Source: UBA1020 sp964520495 (GTDB lineage: Bacteria > Patescibacteriota > Saccharimonadia > Saccharimonadales > Saccharimonadaceae). From it: a DNA stretch of 20,159 nucleotides. Position 1 is the first letter of the stretch, and the number at the start of each line of letters is the position of its first letter. Of the stretch, positions 1 to 5,390 are shown one piece after another. Location of the stretch: positions 1 to 20,159 of the forward strand of contig CAZFMZ010000008.1 in NCBI GenBank assembly GCA_964520495.1, in the 5' to 3' direction. Under the pieces are notes generated by a model. That model ran no database searches. It worked only from the letters and a program-made list of their open reading frames with translations, and was not told the DNA's origin. A program made the position numbers and the translations under genes.

Positions 1-39
1 CGGAGGAGATCGCCGGTTCGAATCCGGTCGGGCCCGCCA
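1..39 (+). tRNA. tRNA 3' portion, probably tRNA-Asp (partial)
   Basis: The window opens inside a tRNA. Visible are the 3' anticodon-stem strand GGAGG (2-6), a variable loop AGATC, a T-arm with 5-bp stem GCCGG/CCGGT around loop TTCGAAT (12-28), the 3' acceptor strand CGGGCCC, discriminator G (36) and an encoded CCA (37-39). The anticodon lies outside the window. The discriminator G, the C just before GGAGG and the overall 3' half resemble bacterial tRNA-Asp(GTC). That identity is an inference; the tRNA itself is clear. Confidence 0.85.
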
Positions 40-47
40 AAATAAAT

Positions 48-75
48 CGCTCACCCTTTGGTGGGCGTTTTATTT
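48..75 (+). terminator. Intrinsic terminator after the partial tRNA
   Basis: An 8-bp stem, CGCTCACC (48-55) with GGTGGGCG (60-67), encloses a CTTT loop and is followed directly by TTTTATTTT. This is a standard rho-independent terminator placed 8 nt after the tRNA CCA end. Confidence 0.85.
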
Positions 76-216
76 TGTTGGTTCCGGCATGGACTGAGCC
101 GGCGAAGCAAACGACGTGAGCAAATCGCCGGTTCGGTGGAGCCGTGCGAAGTTCTGTGAAAGTTTACTTTTGACAGAACAAGAAGGCGGAAGAGCGAAGT
201 GATATCCGGTCGAATC
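76..216 (+). other. Structured intergenic trailer after the tRNA, no protein gene seen
   Basis: No convincing coding region is present. The stretch is rich in inverted repeats. CCGGCGA (99-105) can pair with TCGCCGG (125-131), or CCGGC (84-88) with GCCGG (98-102), and these two are mutually exclusive. CGGTTC (129-134) pairs with GAGCCG (139-144). GTTCTGT (151-157) pairs with ACAGAAC (173-179) around an inner AAAG/CTTT. Both halves of the upstream tRNA T-arm recur here (124-135 and 204-212). It may be a read-through RNA trailer, a degenerate tRNA duplicate or an old integration scar; the sequence does not decide. Confidence 0.4.
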
Positions 217-247
217 AAAAGAGCGCGATATCTAGCGGGCTCTTTTT
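217..247. terminator. Bidirectional terminator between tRNA side and sodA
   Basis: AAAAGAGC (217-224) pairs with GCTCTTTT (239-246), flanked by T runs when read on either strand. It can end transcripts arriving from the tRNA side and from the minus-strand superoxide dismutase, whose stop lies at 276. Confidence 0.75.
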
Positions 248-275
248 CGTGAACTCTATACTTATCCTTGTCGTA

Positions 276-863
276 CTACATCCGACTCGCTACATACTCC
301 CAATTCACCACGTTCCACCATGCCTTCACGTAGTCGTCACGTTTGTTCTTGTAATCCAGATAGTAGGCATGCTCCCACACGTCGAGTCCAAGCAACGGCT
401 CAGGCATTCCCTGCATAATCGGTGTGTCCTGGTTGGGCGTCGTCACGATACTCATGTCCGGCTGGAGCCAGCACCAACCACTGCCGAAGACAGCTAAGGA
501 TTTCGTGGTAAATTCGTTTACGAATCCCTGGAAATCACCGTACTGAGCAACTATTTTGTTCAGCAATTCTCCGCTCGGTTCACCGCCGCCGTCCGGACTC
601 ATCCACTGCCAGAAAAGGCTGTGGTTGTAATGACCGCCGCCATTGTTCCGGACTGCCGTACGCACGGCTTCCGGCAATTGGTCAAGCTCTCCCAATAGAC
701 TTTCGAGCGGTCGTTCCCTCAACGCGGGGGCGTCATCAAGTGCCTTGTTGAGCTTATCAACGTACGTCTGATGGTGCTTTGAGTGATGAAGCTGCATGAT
801 GTCGCCGCTGATATAGTCGCCCAGGGCTGCGTAGTCGTAGCCAAGATCTGGTAGTTGGTACAT
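276..863 (-). CDS. sodA: Superoxide dismutase, Mn-type
   Basis: This 195-residue cytoplasmic enzyme dismutates superoxide to oxygen and hydrogen peroxide; the length is normal for the Fe/Mn SOD family. The four metal ligands are recognisable: H26 in LHHSKHHQTY, H81 in GHYNHSLFW, and D161 and H165 in DVWEHAYYLDY. The gateway tyrosine is Y34. G77 together with Gln145 in TTPNQD is the Mn-type second-sphere pattern, whereas Fe enzymes usually carry the Gln near position 69. Metal use cannot be proven from sequence and could be cambialistic. The ATG at 863 is preceded by a near-perfect Shine-Dalgarno, AAGGAGG, 6 nt upstream. It is the last gene of the PH-protein/foldase/SOD operon, 12 nt after the foldase stop, with a terminator about 30 nt downstream. 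Confidence 0.96.
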   Translation of the reverse strand: MYQLPDLGYDYAALGDYISGDIMQLHHSKHHQTYVDKLNKALDDAPALRERPLESLLGELDQLPEAVRTAVRNNGGGHYNHSLFWQWMSPDGGGEPSGELLNKIVAQYGDFQGFVNEFTTKSLAVFGSGWCWLQPDMSIVTTPNQDTPIMQGMPEPLLGLDVWEHAYYLDYKNKRDDYVKAWWNVVNWEYVASRM

Positions 864-875
864 AGTTACCTCCTT

Positions 876-1934
876 TTATTGCCGGGTTGCTTCGTCCGTC
901 GTCTTCTTCACCGAAATGTGCTCAACGATACGGTCATTCTTCTCAAGTGCTTTCAGCTGCTCGTCAAACTTCGTCAGCGGAATACGCAGGAAGTTGTAGC
1001 TCAGCTGCGTGTCACGTAAATCGACCAGCTGGACCATGTAGTACCCCTTGCCGTCAGTCGATCGGACGAACTCGGAGGTCTGTCCTTTCTTGAGCTTGAG
1101 GGCAACCTGTGACAGGCCCCCATCGAAGTTCGTCTTCGGCACCAGCCCGGATGCACCAAGCTGTACCTTATACCCCTTCTTTTCGAGCTGCTGCGCCAGT
1201 TCGGTCAGCGATGGCTTTCGTTTCTGTACCAGCATACCCTCGGCGAGTTCCCTGGCCTTATTGGCTCTTTCATCAATCCGATACGATACTTCCTGTGTGA
1301 GGAGCGACCGTCGAATGATATGGCGATATTCAGAGGCCGTATAGCCGAAAGTACTGTAAGTAGAGTCGTCGTACACGTCCTGGGAAATCTTGCCACTGAC
1401 GGTGTTCAGGCTCGTCTCGACCACCTTGTCGACTTGTTCATCAGATACCGAGATGTCCATTTCATTCGCGAGTTTTGCCGCATAGGTGTTGGCAATCGCG
1501 CCGTCGAGGGCCAGGCGCTTATAAAACTCTACTTGGCGCTGACCATCTTCGCTGTCCAGATTGACTCGCTCGGTCTGCTCTAAGTAGTGGAGCGACCCCC
1601 CTAGGCGCATCAGGTAATCGCTGTAGCGCACCTGGGCACCGTCAACGGTCGCTACCGGTACCGGCAATATCCGAGTCACCCGGTAAAAAAAGGTACTGGT
1701 GTTCTGCGCCGGATACAGCTGCCACCAAATGATGAGGCCGAGCAACACCACCGTGACAAGGATGATGATGACCGCGTTAAAGACAAGCTTATGGCGGGCG
1801 TACTGGTGTGGGTACTTGAAGCGGCGACCACCGGCCAGAATTTGCTCGCGGTGTTCCGCGACCGTCTCATTGGTGATGCGCGACGGAACCGCCGGCTCCT
1901 GCGTATTACGCTTCTTCAGCTTCAGCTTTTTCAT
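876..1934 (-). CDS. Membrane-anchored SurA/PrsA-like foldase (parvulin-type peptidyl-prolyl isomerase)
   Basis: The 352-residue protein has a basic cytoplasmic N-terminus (1-49), one membrane segment (about 50-73) and an extracytoplasmic body. Residues about 95-225 look like a SurA N-terminal chaperone region (VATVDGAQVRYSDYLMRL, then helices rich in charged residues). Residues about 228-310 resemble a parvulin domain, with GLVPKTNFDGGLSQVALKLK and GKGYYMVQLVD matching the usual 'GG.L......G..S..V....GY....' layout. The assignment to foldases is confident. Catalytic activity is less so, because the domain is divergent. The likely role is folding of exported proteins outside the membrane. AAGGAG precedes the ATG. 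The gene overlaps the end of the PH-domain gene by 29 nt, indicating co-transcription. Confidence 0.8.
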   Translation of the reverse strand: MKKLKLKKRNTQEPAVPSRITNETVAEHREQILAGGRRFKYPHQYARHKLVFNAVIIILVTVVLLGLIIWWQLYPAQNTSTFFYRVTRILPVPVATVDGAQVRYSDYLMRLGGSLHYLEQTERVNLDSEDGQRQVEFYKRLALDGAIANTYAAKLANEMDISVSDEQVDKVVETSLNTVSGKISQDVYDDSTYSTFGYTASEYRHIIRRSLLTQEVSYRIDERANKARELAEGMLVQKRKPSLTELAQQLEKKGYKVQLGASGLVPKTNFDGGLSQVALKLKKGQTSEFVRSTDGKGYYMVQLVDLRDTQLSYNFLRIPLTKFDEQLKALEKNDRIVEHISVKKTTDEATRQ

Positions 1935-2445
1935 GGACTCCTTGTTGTTCGATGGCGTTTAAAACCGCGTCTTGCAGCTTGTTGTACGTCTTATCAGGGT
2001 GTTCGACTTTATGGATCACCAGGTCACCGACGAACGTCTGGATGACGATGGTTCCAAAGCCGAAAACTTCACCGCTGAACCCAGGGATATTATAGCTTAT
2101 GTTTTGAATCTTTGACAGGCGCAGCTCGACCACGTCGGTACCGAAGAAACCGTTCTGCGTCACCTGCCGGATTCGTTGATTCGTCACGATATAGACGGTG
2201 TAATACCACAGGATGAAGTGATAGGCGAAGATGATAAGGCCGATGATAAGGCCGGCTACCGGCAACAGGAACAGCTCCAGTTTATCCTGCCAGATGAGCG
2301 GAGGGATGGCCGAGACGGCGAACGGTATCAGCAACCCATAAAAGCCCTTGCGCATCGCGATGATATGACGACGGAAGATAAAGAGTAACTCTTCCCCCTC
2401 CCGCTGGCCCTCGAAGGCCTGGTCATCCGTCACGTGACGCTTCAT
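1906..2445 (-). CDS. Bacterial PH-domain (bPH2/YdbS-like) membrane protein
   Basis: The 179-residue protein has two closely spaced membrane segments (about 35-52 and 57-78), followed by a soluble domain. The motif YTVYIVTNQRIRQVTQNGFF is characteristic of the bacterial PH-like (YdbS/YokE) family. It is followed by the VVELRLSKIQNISY and GFGTIVIQT strands typical of that fold. Its specific role is unknown; family members are membrane-associated and often of unclear function. It is the first gene of an operon with the foldase and superoxide dismutase. No Shine-Dalgarno lies before the ATG. Instead an extended -10 box sits 6 nt upstream, so the message is probably leaderless. Confidence 0.85.
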   Translation of the reverse strand: MKRHVTDDQAFEGQREGEELLFIFRRHIIAMRKGFYGLLIPFAVSAIPPLIWQDKLELFLLPVAGLIIGLIIFAYHFILWYYTVYIVTNQRIRQVTQNGFFGTDVVELRLSKIQNISYNIPGFSGEVFGFGTIVIQTFVGDLVIHKVEHPDKTYNKLQDAVLNAIEQQGVHEKAEAEEA

Positions 2446-2451
2446 GGGCTT

Positions 2452-2460
2452 AGTATACCA
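2452..2460 (-). promoter_or_regulatory. Extended -10 promoter of the PH-protein operon, probably leaderless
   Basis: On the minus strand TGGTATACT reads as an extended -10 (TGn plus TATACT at 2452-2457). Only six bases separate it from the ATG at 2445, so predicted transcription starts at or within a base of the start codon. The -35 region is weak, which an extended -10 can offset. Confidence 0.6.
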
Positions 2461-2467
2461 GTGGCCG

Positions 2468-2476
2468 TGCTACAAT
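2468..2476 (+). promoter_or_regulatory. Extended -10 promoter of tRNA-Arg
   Basis: TGCTACAAT (TG at 2468-2469, hexamer TACAAT at 2471-2476) lies 15 nt before the mature tRNA 5' end, giving a predicted start near 2483. It is back to back with the minus-strand promoter of the PH gene. Confidence 0.6.
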
Positions 2477-2491
2477 AACAGATGAAAACGC

Positions 2492-2568
2492 GCCTCGGTA
2501 GCTCAACTGGATAGAGCAGATCCGTCCTAAGGATAAGGTTGCAGGTTCGACTCCTGCCCGGGGTACCA
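2492..2568 (+). tRNA. tRNA-Arg (anticodon CCT)
   Basis: A full cloverleaf can be drawn. The acceptor strands are GCCTCGG and CCGGGGT (with G-U pairs at 1-72 and 4-69). The D-arm is GCTC/GAGC, and the anticodon stem ATCC/GGAT holds loop GTCCTAA with anticodon CCT. The T-arm is GCAGG TTCGACT CCTGC, with discriminator A and an encoded CCA. The outer anticodon-stem pair 27-43 is a G-A mismatch and position 32 is G instead of the usual pyrimidine, both mildly unusual. The 3' half closely resembles E. coli tRNA-Arg(CCU). Confidence 0.93.
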
Positions 2569-2608
2569 ATGAAATGAGACGGCCACCTGGCCGTCTCATT
2601 TCATTGGT
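2565..2608 (+). terminator. Perfect 21-bp inverted repeat overlapping the tRNA-Arg CCA end
   Basis: Bases 2565-2585 are the exact reverse complement of 2588-2608, with only CC between them. The left arm begins with the discriminator and CCA of the tRNA. The right arm carries TCTCATTTCATT but no clean terminal T run. It probably acts as a terminator and/or a 3'-processing signal for tRNA-Arg. Confidence 0.7.
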
Positions 2609-2728
2609 GTGCTCGCGATAGCGAGCCGAACCGTCAAGGTTCGTGCAGCGCAGCGAAACGATGGAAAAGCTTGCTTTTGCCAACGTGAGCAAGCGGATGT
2701 AGGAAGCAAAGCGACCGCCCGACTGCCC
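2609..2728 (+). other. Hairpin-rich stretch after tRNA-Arg, no gene recognised
   Basis: Two tandem small hairpins follow the inverted repeat directly: GCTCGC-GATA-GCGAGC (2611-2626) and CGAACC-GTCAA-GGTTCG (2627-2643). A third pairs CTTGCT (2670-2675) with AGCAAG (2688-2693). The rest is AGCGAAACG/AAGCAAAGCGA-like sequence. An exact ACGTGAGCAA (2683-2692) also occurs in the trailer of the other tRNA (114-123). No start codon and ribosome-binding-site pair gives a credible protein. Confidence 0.4.
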
Positions 2729-2767
2729 AAAATAAAATACCCCAGAGGTTGATAGCCTAAGGGGTAT
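2729..2767 (-). terminator. Minus-strand intrinsic terminator of the candidate ncRNA
   Basis: Read on the minus strand, ATACCCC (2767-2761) pairs with GGGGTAT (2743-2737). An inner AGG/CCT adds support, and TTTTATTTT follows. The T tract is on the minus-strand side only, so it terminates minus-strand transcription. No protein gene lies between ndk (stop 3114) and here. Confidence 0.8.
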
Positions 2768-2954
2768 CCCACGGTATACCAGATGTATTCTCGGCATATA
2801 GTCACCTATCTAGAAGTCGGTGAAAGCAATTATCAGTCGCTGTTTCGTACCGGATACTCATTCGCGCTGGTAAGCGTGTCTTCCTGCTTAGCGATTGTAC
2901 CGACAAAAAGCCTAGGGAGATAGAAGCTGTCATGCCAACTCTATCTTCTATAAC

Positions 2955-2996
2955 TTAGGGTCTTCCTACAGTCACAGGTCTCAAAAAGTTGGACAT
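2955..2996 (-). CDS. Possible 13-residue leader-like ORF inside the candidate ncRNA
   Basis: The ATG at 2996 follows AAGGAGG with a 4-nt gap and opens the short frame MSNFLRPVTVGRP before TAA. The ribosome-binding site is as strong as any in the window, but the spacing is short and so small an ORF can arise by chance. A second frame (2933 to 2802, 43 codons) overlaps the structured core and has no good ribosome-binding site. Function is unknown. Confidence 0.3.
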   Translation of the reverse strand: MSNFLRPVTVGRP

Positions 2997-3038
2997 AAGC
3001 CCTCCTTTTCTCCACCACACTAATGTGTGGTTGCTTTC

Positions 3039-3067
3039 ATTTTACGTCGCAAGCGAAAGCATTTCAA
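3039..3067 (-). promoter_or_regulatory. Sigma70-type promoter of the candidate ncRNA
   Basis: On the minus strand the -35 TTGAAA (3067-3062), a 17-bp spacer and the -10 TAAAAT (3044-3039) form a near-consensus promoter. It lies about 50 nt after the ndk stop and points away from ndk, so it cannot serve ndk. Confidence 0.75.
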
Positions 3068-3071
3068 GACC

Positions 3072-3106
3072 TAAAGTAGACTTTATTGCGAAAATATATT
3101 ATTGCG
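3072..3106. repeat. Palindrome and paired direct repeats upstream of the ncRNA promoter
   Basis: A 14-bp palindrome, TAAAGTAGACTTTA (3072-3085), sits 4 bp upstream of the -35 box. Next to it the octamer TTATTGCG occurs at 3083-3090 and again at 3099-3106, separated by the A+T-only AAAATATA. These could be operator sites or an UP-like element. No regulator can be named. Confidence 0.45.
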
Positions 3107-3113
3107 CTTGCGT

Positions 3114-3620
3114 TTACCGCGTGAACTTCTCGTGCAACGCTTCGTAGTCATACAGCTCGCTATCAGCGAACCAGTGGCTGATTTCCTGCTTGGCTTCCTC
3201 AGGGTCACCAGAGGCGTGAATCAGATTCGGGATTCCCTTGCCCTTGTCGTCGGCGTAGCCGTAGCTCATGTGGCTGTAGTCGCCGCGGATGGTGCCTGGC
3301 TGGGCTGATTTCGGCTCAGTACCCCCAACTAGCTTGCGCACCAAACTGACCGCCTCGACACCTTCAAATACCATGGCGATGACCGGTCCGGAGTTCATCA
3401 TGTCGAGCGTGATGTCGAAAATCTGCGCACCGGCGCGGGTCTTCAGCTTACCGATGTCCTCGTAGTGCGTTTCGTAGTGACCACGTTCGGGTGCCAGCAT
3501 CTTGGTGCCGACGATGCGCAGGCCGACGCGCTCAAACCGGTTCAGGATGTCACCGACCAGTCCACGCTGCAGCGCATCAGGCTTAAATAGTACCAATGTT
3601 TGCTCAAGATGATTGCTCAC
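3114..3620 (-). CDS. ndk: Nucleoside diphosphate kinase
   Basis: The 168-residue cytosolic enzyme transfers the gamma-phosphate from ATP to nucleoside diphosphates through a phosphohistidine. K13 in LVLFKPDALQRG, R112 in PGTIRGDY and catalytic H135 in NLIHASGDPEEA are all present. It is somewhat longer than the usual 140 or so residues. An extra segment before the active site (MSYGYADDKGKGIP, about 118-131) and a short C-terminal tail account for this. The start is GTG at 3620 with AAGGAG 10 nt upstream. It follows uppP by 29 nt and may be expressed both by read-through and from its own -10 box overlapping the uppP stop. Confidence 0.96.
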   Translation of the reverse strand: MSNHLEQTLVLFKPDALQRGLVGDILNRFERVGLRIVGTKMLAPERGHYETHYEDIGKLKTRAGAQIFDITLDMMNSGPVIAMVFEGVEAVSLVRKLVGGTEPKSAQPGTIRGDYSHMSYGYADDKGKGIPNLIHASGDPEEAKQEISHWFADSELYDYEALHEKFTR

Positions 3621-3649
3621 AGTAAAAGAACTCCTTTAGTTTATCTCTG

Positions 3650-4444
3650 TTATTGTACCAAAAGTACGCCGATGACGACAGTCGCCAAGGCGATACGGTA
3701 CCAGCCGAACAGGGCCAGCCCATGACGCGAAAGGTACGTCAGCAGGAAGTGGATGGCGGCGATGGCGGCGATGAACGCGACCACGTTGGCGATGATGATG
3801 ACGTCGAGGTTAGCGGCCATATACGCCCGGTCAGCCGGCTTGAGCAGCAGCTTGCCAGCTAGGCCCATCATGATAGGAATCGATACCATGAAACTGTACT
3901 CGGCCGCGGCGCGCGGGCTGAGGCCCATGATACGGCTGGCGACGATGGTCGAACCGCTGCGCGACACGCCCGGAATCAGCGCGAATGCCTGAGCAACACC
4001 GATGGCGAACGCCCGTTTCGGGCTCAGGTCGGTACCGGTAGCTTTGGGGGACTTCTTGGGCAGCTTATCGACCACTACCATCAGTACACCGACAAGTGCC
4101 AGCATGATCGATACCACCAGCGGATTCAGCAGCACGGCACTGTGCTGAATGAAGTCAGCCAGCAACAGGCCTAGCACGCCGGCCGGAATACAGGTGATGA
4201 GGATGTTACGCGCCAGGCGCAAATCGTGCGCGAAGAATACTCGCTTAAATAGGTCGATCAGCTTCGGCGTGAAATAGATGACAAGCGCGGCCAAGGTGCC
4301 GAAATCCAGCGCCTGAATGAATAAGTGGTCGACTTCGCCGAGCAGGAAAGATTGGGCAATCACCAGATGTCCGCTACTGGAAACCGGGATGAATTCGGTC
4401 AGGCCCTGGATGAGACCGAGGATAATGGCCTCGAGAAGATTCAT
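3650..4444 (-). CDS. uppP: Undecaprenyl-diphosphatase UppP (BacA)
   Basis: This 264-residue polytopic membrane protein dephosphorylates undecaprenyl diphosphate, recycling the lipid carrier for cell-wall synthesis. Both family signatures are present: QGLTEFIPVSSSGHLVI (13-29, with E17 and H26) and PGVSRSGST (158-166, with R162). About seven hydrophobic segments span the length. The first acidic position of the E..TE motif is Gln13, a common variant. The ATG at 4444 lacks a Shine-Dalgarno and has TACAAT six bases upstream, suggesting a leaderless message. The gene is divergent from xerC with only 22 bp between start codons, and probably co-transcribed with ndk. Confidence 0.96.
   Translation of the reverse strand: MNLLEAIILGLIQGLTEFIPVSSSGHLVIAQSFLLGEVDHLFIQALDFGTLAALVIYFTPKLIDLFKRVFFAHDLRLARNILITCIPAGVLGLLLADFIQHSAVLLNPLVVSIMLALVGVLMVVVDKLPKKSPKATGTDLSPKRAFAIGVAQAFALIPGVSRSGSTIVASRIMGLSPRAAAEYSFMVSIPIMMGLAGKLLLKPADRAYMAANLDVIIIANVVAFIAAIAAIHFLLTYLSRHGLALFGWYRIALATVVIGVLLVQ
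3652..3660 (-). promoter_or_regulatory. Extended -10 promoter of ndk overlapping the uppP stop codon
   Basis: On the minus strand TGGTACAAT (hexamer at 3657-3652) overlaps the uppP terminal codons (CAA TAA). The predicted start near 3645 gives a leader of about 25 nt that carries the ndk ribosome-binding site. The -35 region is weak. Confidence 0.5.
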
Positions 4445-4450
4445 GCGTTT

Positions 4451-4460
4451 ATTGTACTAT
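4451..4460. promoter_or_regulatory. Overlapping divergent -10 boxes of uppP and xerC
   Basis: On the minus strand TACAAT (4456-4451) lies six bases before the uppP ATG. On the plus strand TACTAT (4455-4460) lies six bases before the xerC ATG. The two hexamers share two base pairs, and any -35 contacts must fall inside the opposite gene. Both messages would be leaderless. Confidence 0.6.
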
Positions 4461-4466
4461 ATAAGC

Positions 4467-5378
4467 ATGTACGTTTCCGAGCTGATCCTTGATTATGTCG
4501 AAAGCCTCGAAGTCGAGGGCGGTCGCAGTGCCAAGACGGCCGAAAACTATAAGCTCTACCTGGAGCGTTTCGTCGAGTTCACCGACGACATCATGGTGGG
4601 TAAGATTACCACCGAAACAGTGCGCAAGTACCGTTTATGGCTGAACCGTTTCGAGAATGACCATGGCGACGATTTGGCCACCATCACCCAGAGTTACCAC
4701 TTGATTGCCCTACGCGGTTTCTTGAAGTACCTGTCTGACCGCAACATCGAGAGTTTAAGTGCTGATAAGATCAAGCTACCCAAAGTCAGCCGAAAACAGG
4801 TGACCTTCCTGCATTTCGACGAAGTGGTGCGCCTGCTCGACGCCGTCCCACTTGATGAAGAGGCGGGGCTGCGCGACCGGGCTATCCTAGAACTGCTCTT
4901 CTCCAGTGGCCTGCGCGTGTCGGAACTGGTTAATCTCAACCGTGGCCACGTCAACACCAAGCGCCGCGAGTTCATGGTACGTGGTAAGGGGCAGAAAGAC
5001 CGGCCGGTCTTCATTTCTAAGGCTGCCGCCGAACGCGTCGAGGATTATCTTGCCGCCCGGCTCGACAATCTCCCTCCCCTGTTCCTAAGCTACTCACGTA
5101 ACAATGTTGCCTCGCAAAGCGGCGATTTCCGCCGACTGACCTCACGCAGCATTCAGCGTATGATCACCAAGTACGCCCGGCTTGCCGGCATCACCAAACA
5201 TGTATCCCCGCATACTATGCGCCACAGCTTTGCCACCGACCTATTGATGAACGGCGCCGATTTACGTAGCGTCCAGAGTATGCTTGGCCACTCGAATATA
5301 TCAACCACCCAGGTATACACCCACGTTACTGATGAGCACCTTCGTGACGTGCACGAGCGTTTCCACAGCGATGTTTAG
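4467..5378 (+). CDS. xerC: Tyrosine recombinase of the XerC/XerD family
   Basis: The 303-residue protein has an N-terminal SAM-like core-binding domain (about 1-90) and a C-terminal catalytic domain. All catalytic residues are in place: R150 (SGLRVSEL), K174 (VRGKGQKDRP), H249 and R252 (HTMRHSFATDLL), H275 (LGHSNISTTQ) and nucleophile Y284. Length and architecture fit chromosome-dimer resolution at dif rather than a phage integrase, and there are no mobile-element genes nearby. An upstream in-frame ATG at 4317 exists, but it would overlap uppP by 128 bp and adds residues foreign to the family. The ATG at 4467 fits the family N-terminus and the -10 box six bases upstream. It converges on the pilus cluster with a 12-bp gap. 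Confidence 0.93.
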   Translation: MYVSELILDYVESLEVEGGRSAKTAENYKLYLERFVEFTDDIMVGKITTETVRKYRLWLNRFENDHGDDLATITQSYHLIALRGFLKYLSDRNIESLSADKIKLPKVSRKQVTFLHFDEVVRLLDAVPLDEEAGLRDRAILELLFSSGLRVSELVNLNRGHVNTKRREFMVRGKGQKDRPVFISKAAAERVEDYLAARLDNLPPLFLSYSRNNVASQSGDFRRLTSRSIQRMITKYARLAGITKHVSPHTMRHSFATDLLMNGADLRSVQSMLGHSNISTTQVYTHVTDEHLRDVHERFHSDV

Positions 5379-5390
5379 TCATTAAGCCTG

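Larger units (their letters stand above)
2729..3032 (-). ncRNA. Candidate structured non-coding RNA of unknown family, about 300 nt
   Basis: A good promoter (3039-3067) predicts a start near 3032 on the minus strand, and an intrinsic terminator ends it near 2729. The transcript would open with a hairpin, ACCACAC-ATTA-GTGTGGT (3031-3014). A 6-bp helix (2899-2904 with 2816-2821) closes an internal domain of about 84 nt. That domain contains a stem of CGCT/AGCG (2890-2893 with 2865-2868) stacked on AAGC/GCTT. AGATAGA/TCTATCT forms another stem. A 13-codon ORF with a strong ribosome-binding site lies near the 5' end. I compared it by eye with tmRNA, RNase P RNA and SRP RNA and found none of their signatures. 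6S RNA cannot be excluded without folding tools. An alternative is an mRNA for very small proteins. Confidence 0.55.

Noticed and set aside
2450..2797. A 115-codon minus-strand open frame across tRNA-Arg and its trailer
   Set aside because: It is the antisense of the tRNA and the inverted repeat; the stretch with RAGVEPATLSLGRI is the familiar false protein made by translating tRNA antisense. It also runs through a terminator.
2802..2933. A 43-codon minus-strand ORF inside the candidate RNA
   Set aside because: It has no convincing ribosome-binding site, overlaps the structured core and resembles no family I know. It is not listed as a gene.
2729..3032. tmRNA, RNase P RNA or SRP RNA identity for the candidate RNA
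   Set aside because: There is no CCA end with T-loop, no alanine-rich tag ORF, no GAGGAAAGTCC-type core and no GGAAG/AGCAGC SRP apex. A divergent form cannot be excluded without covariance models.
4317..4466. An upstream ATG that would lengthen xerC by 50 residues
   Set aside because: The extension lies over the start of uppP, does not resemble recombinase N-termini, and the -10 box sits right before the ATG at 4467.
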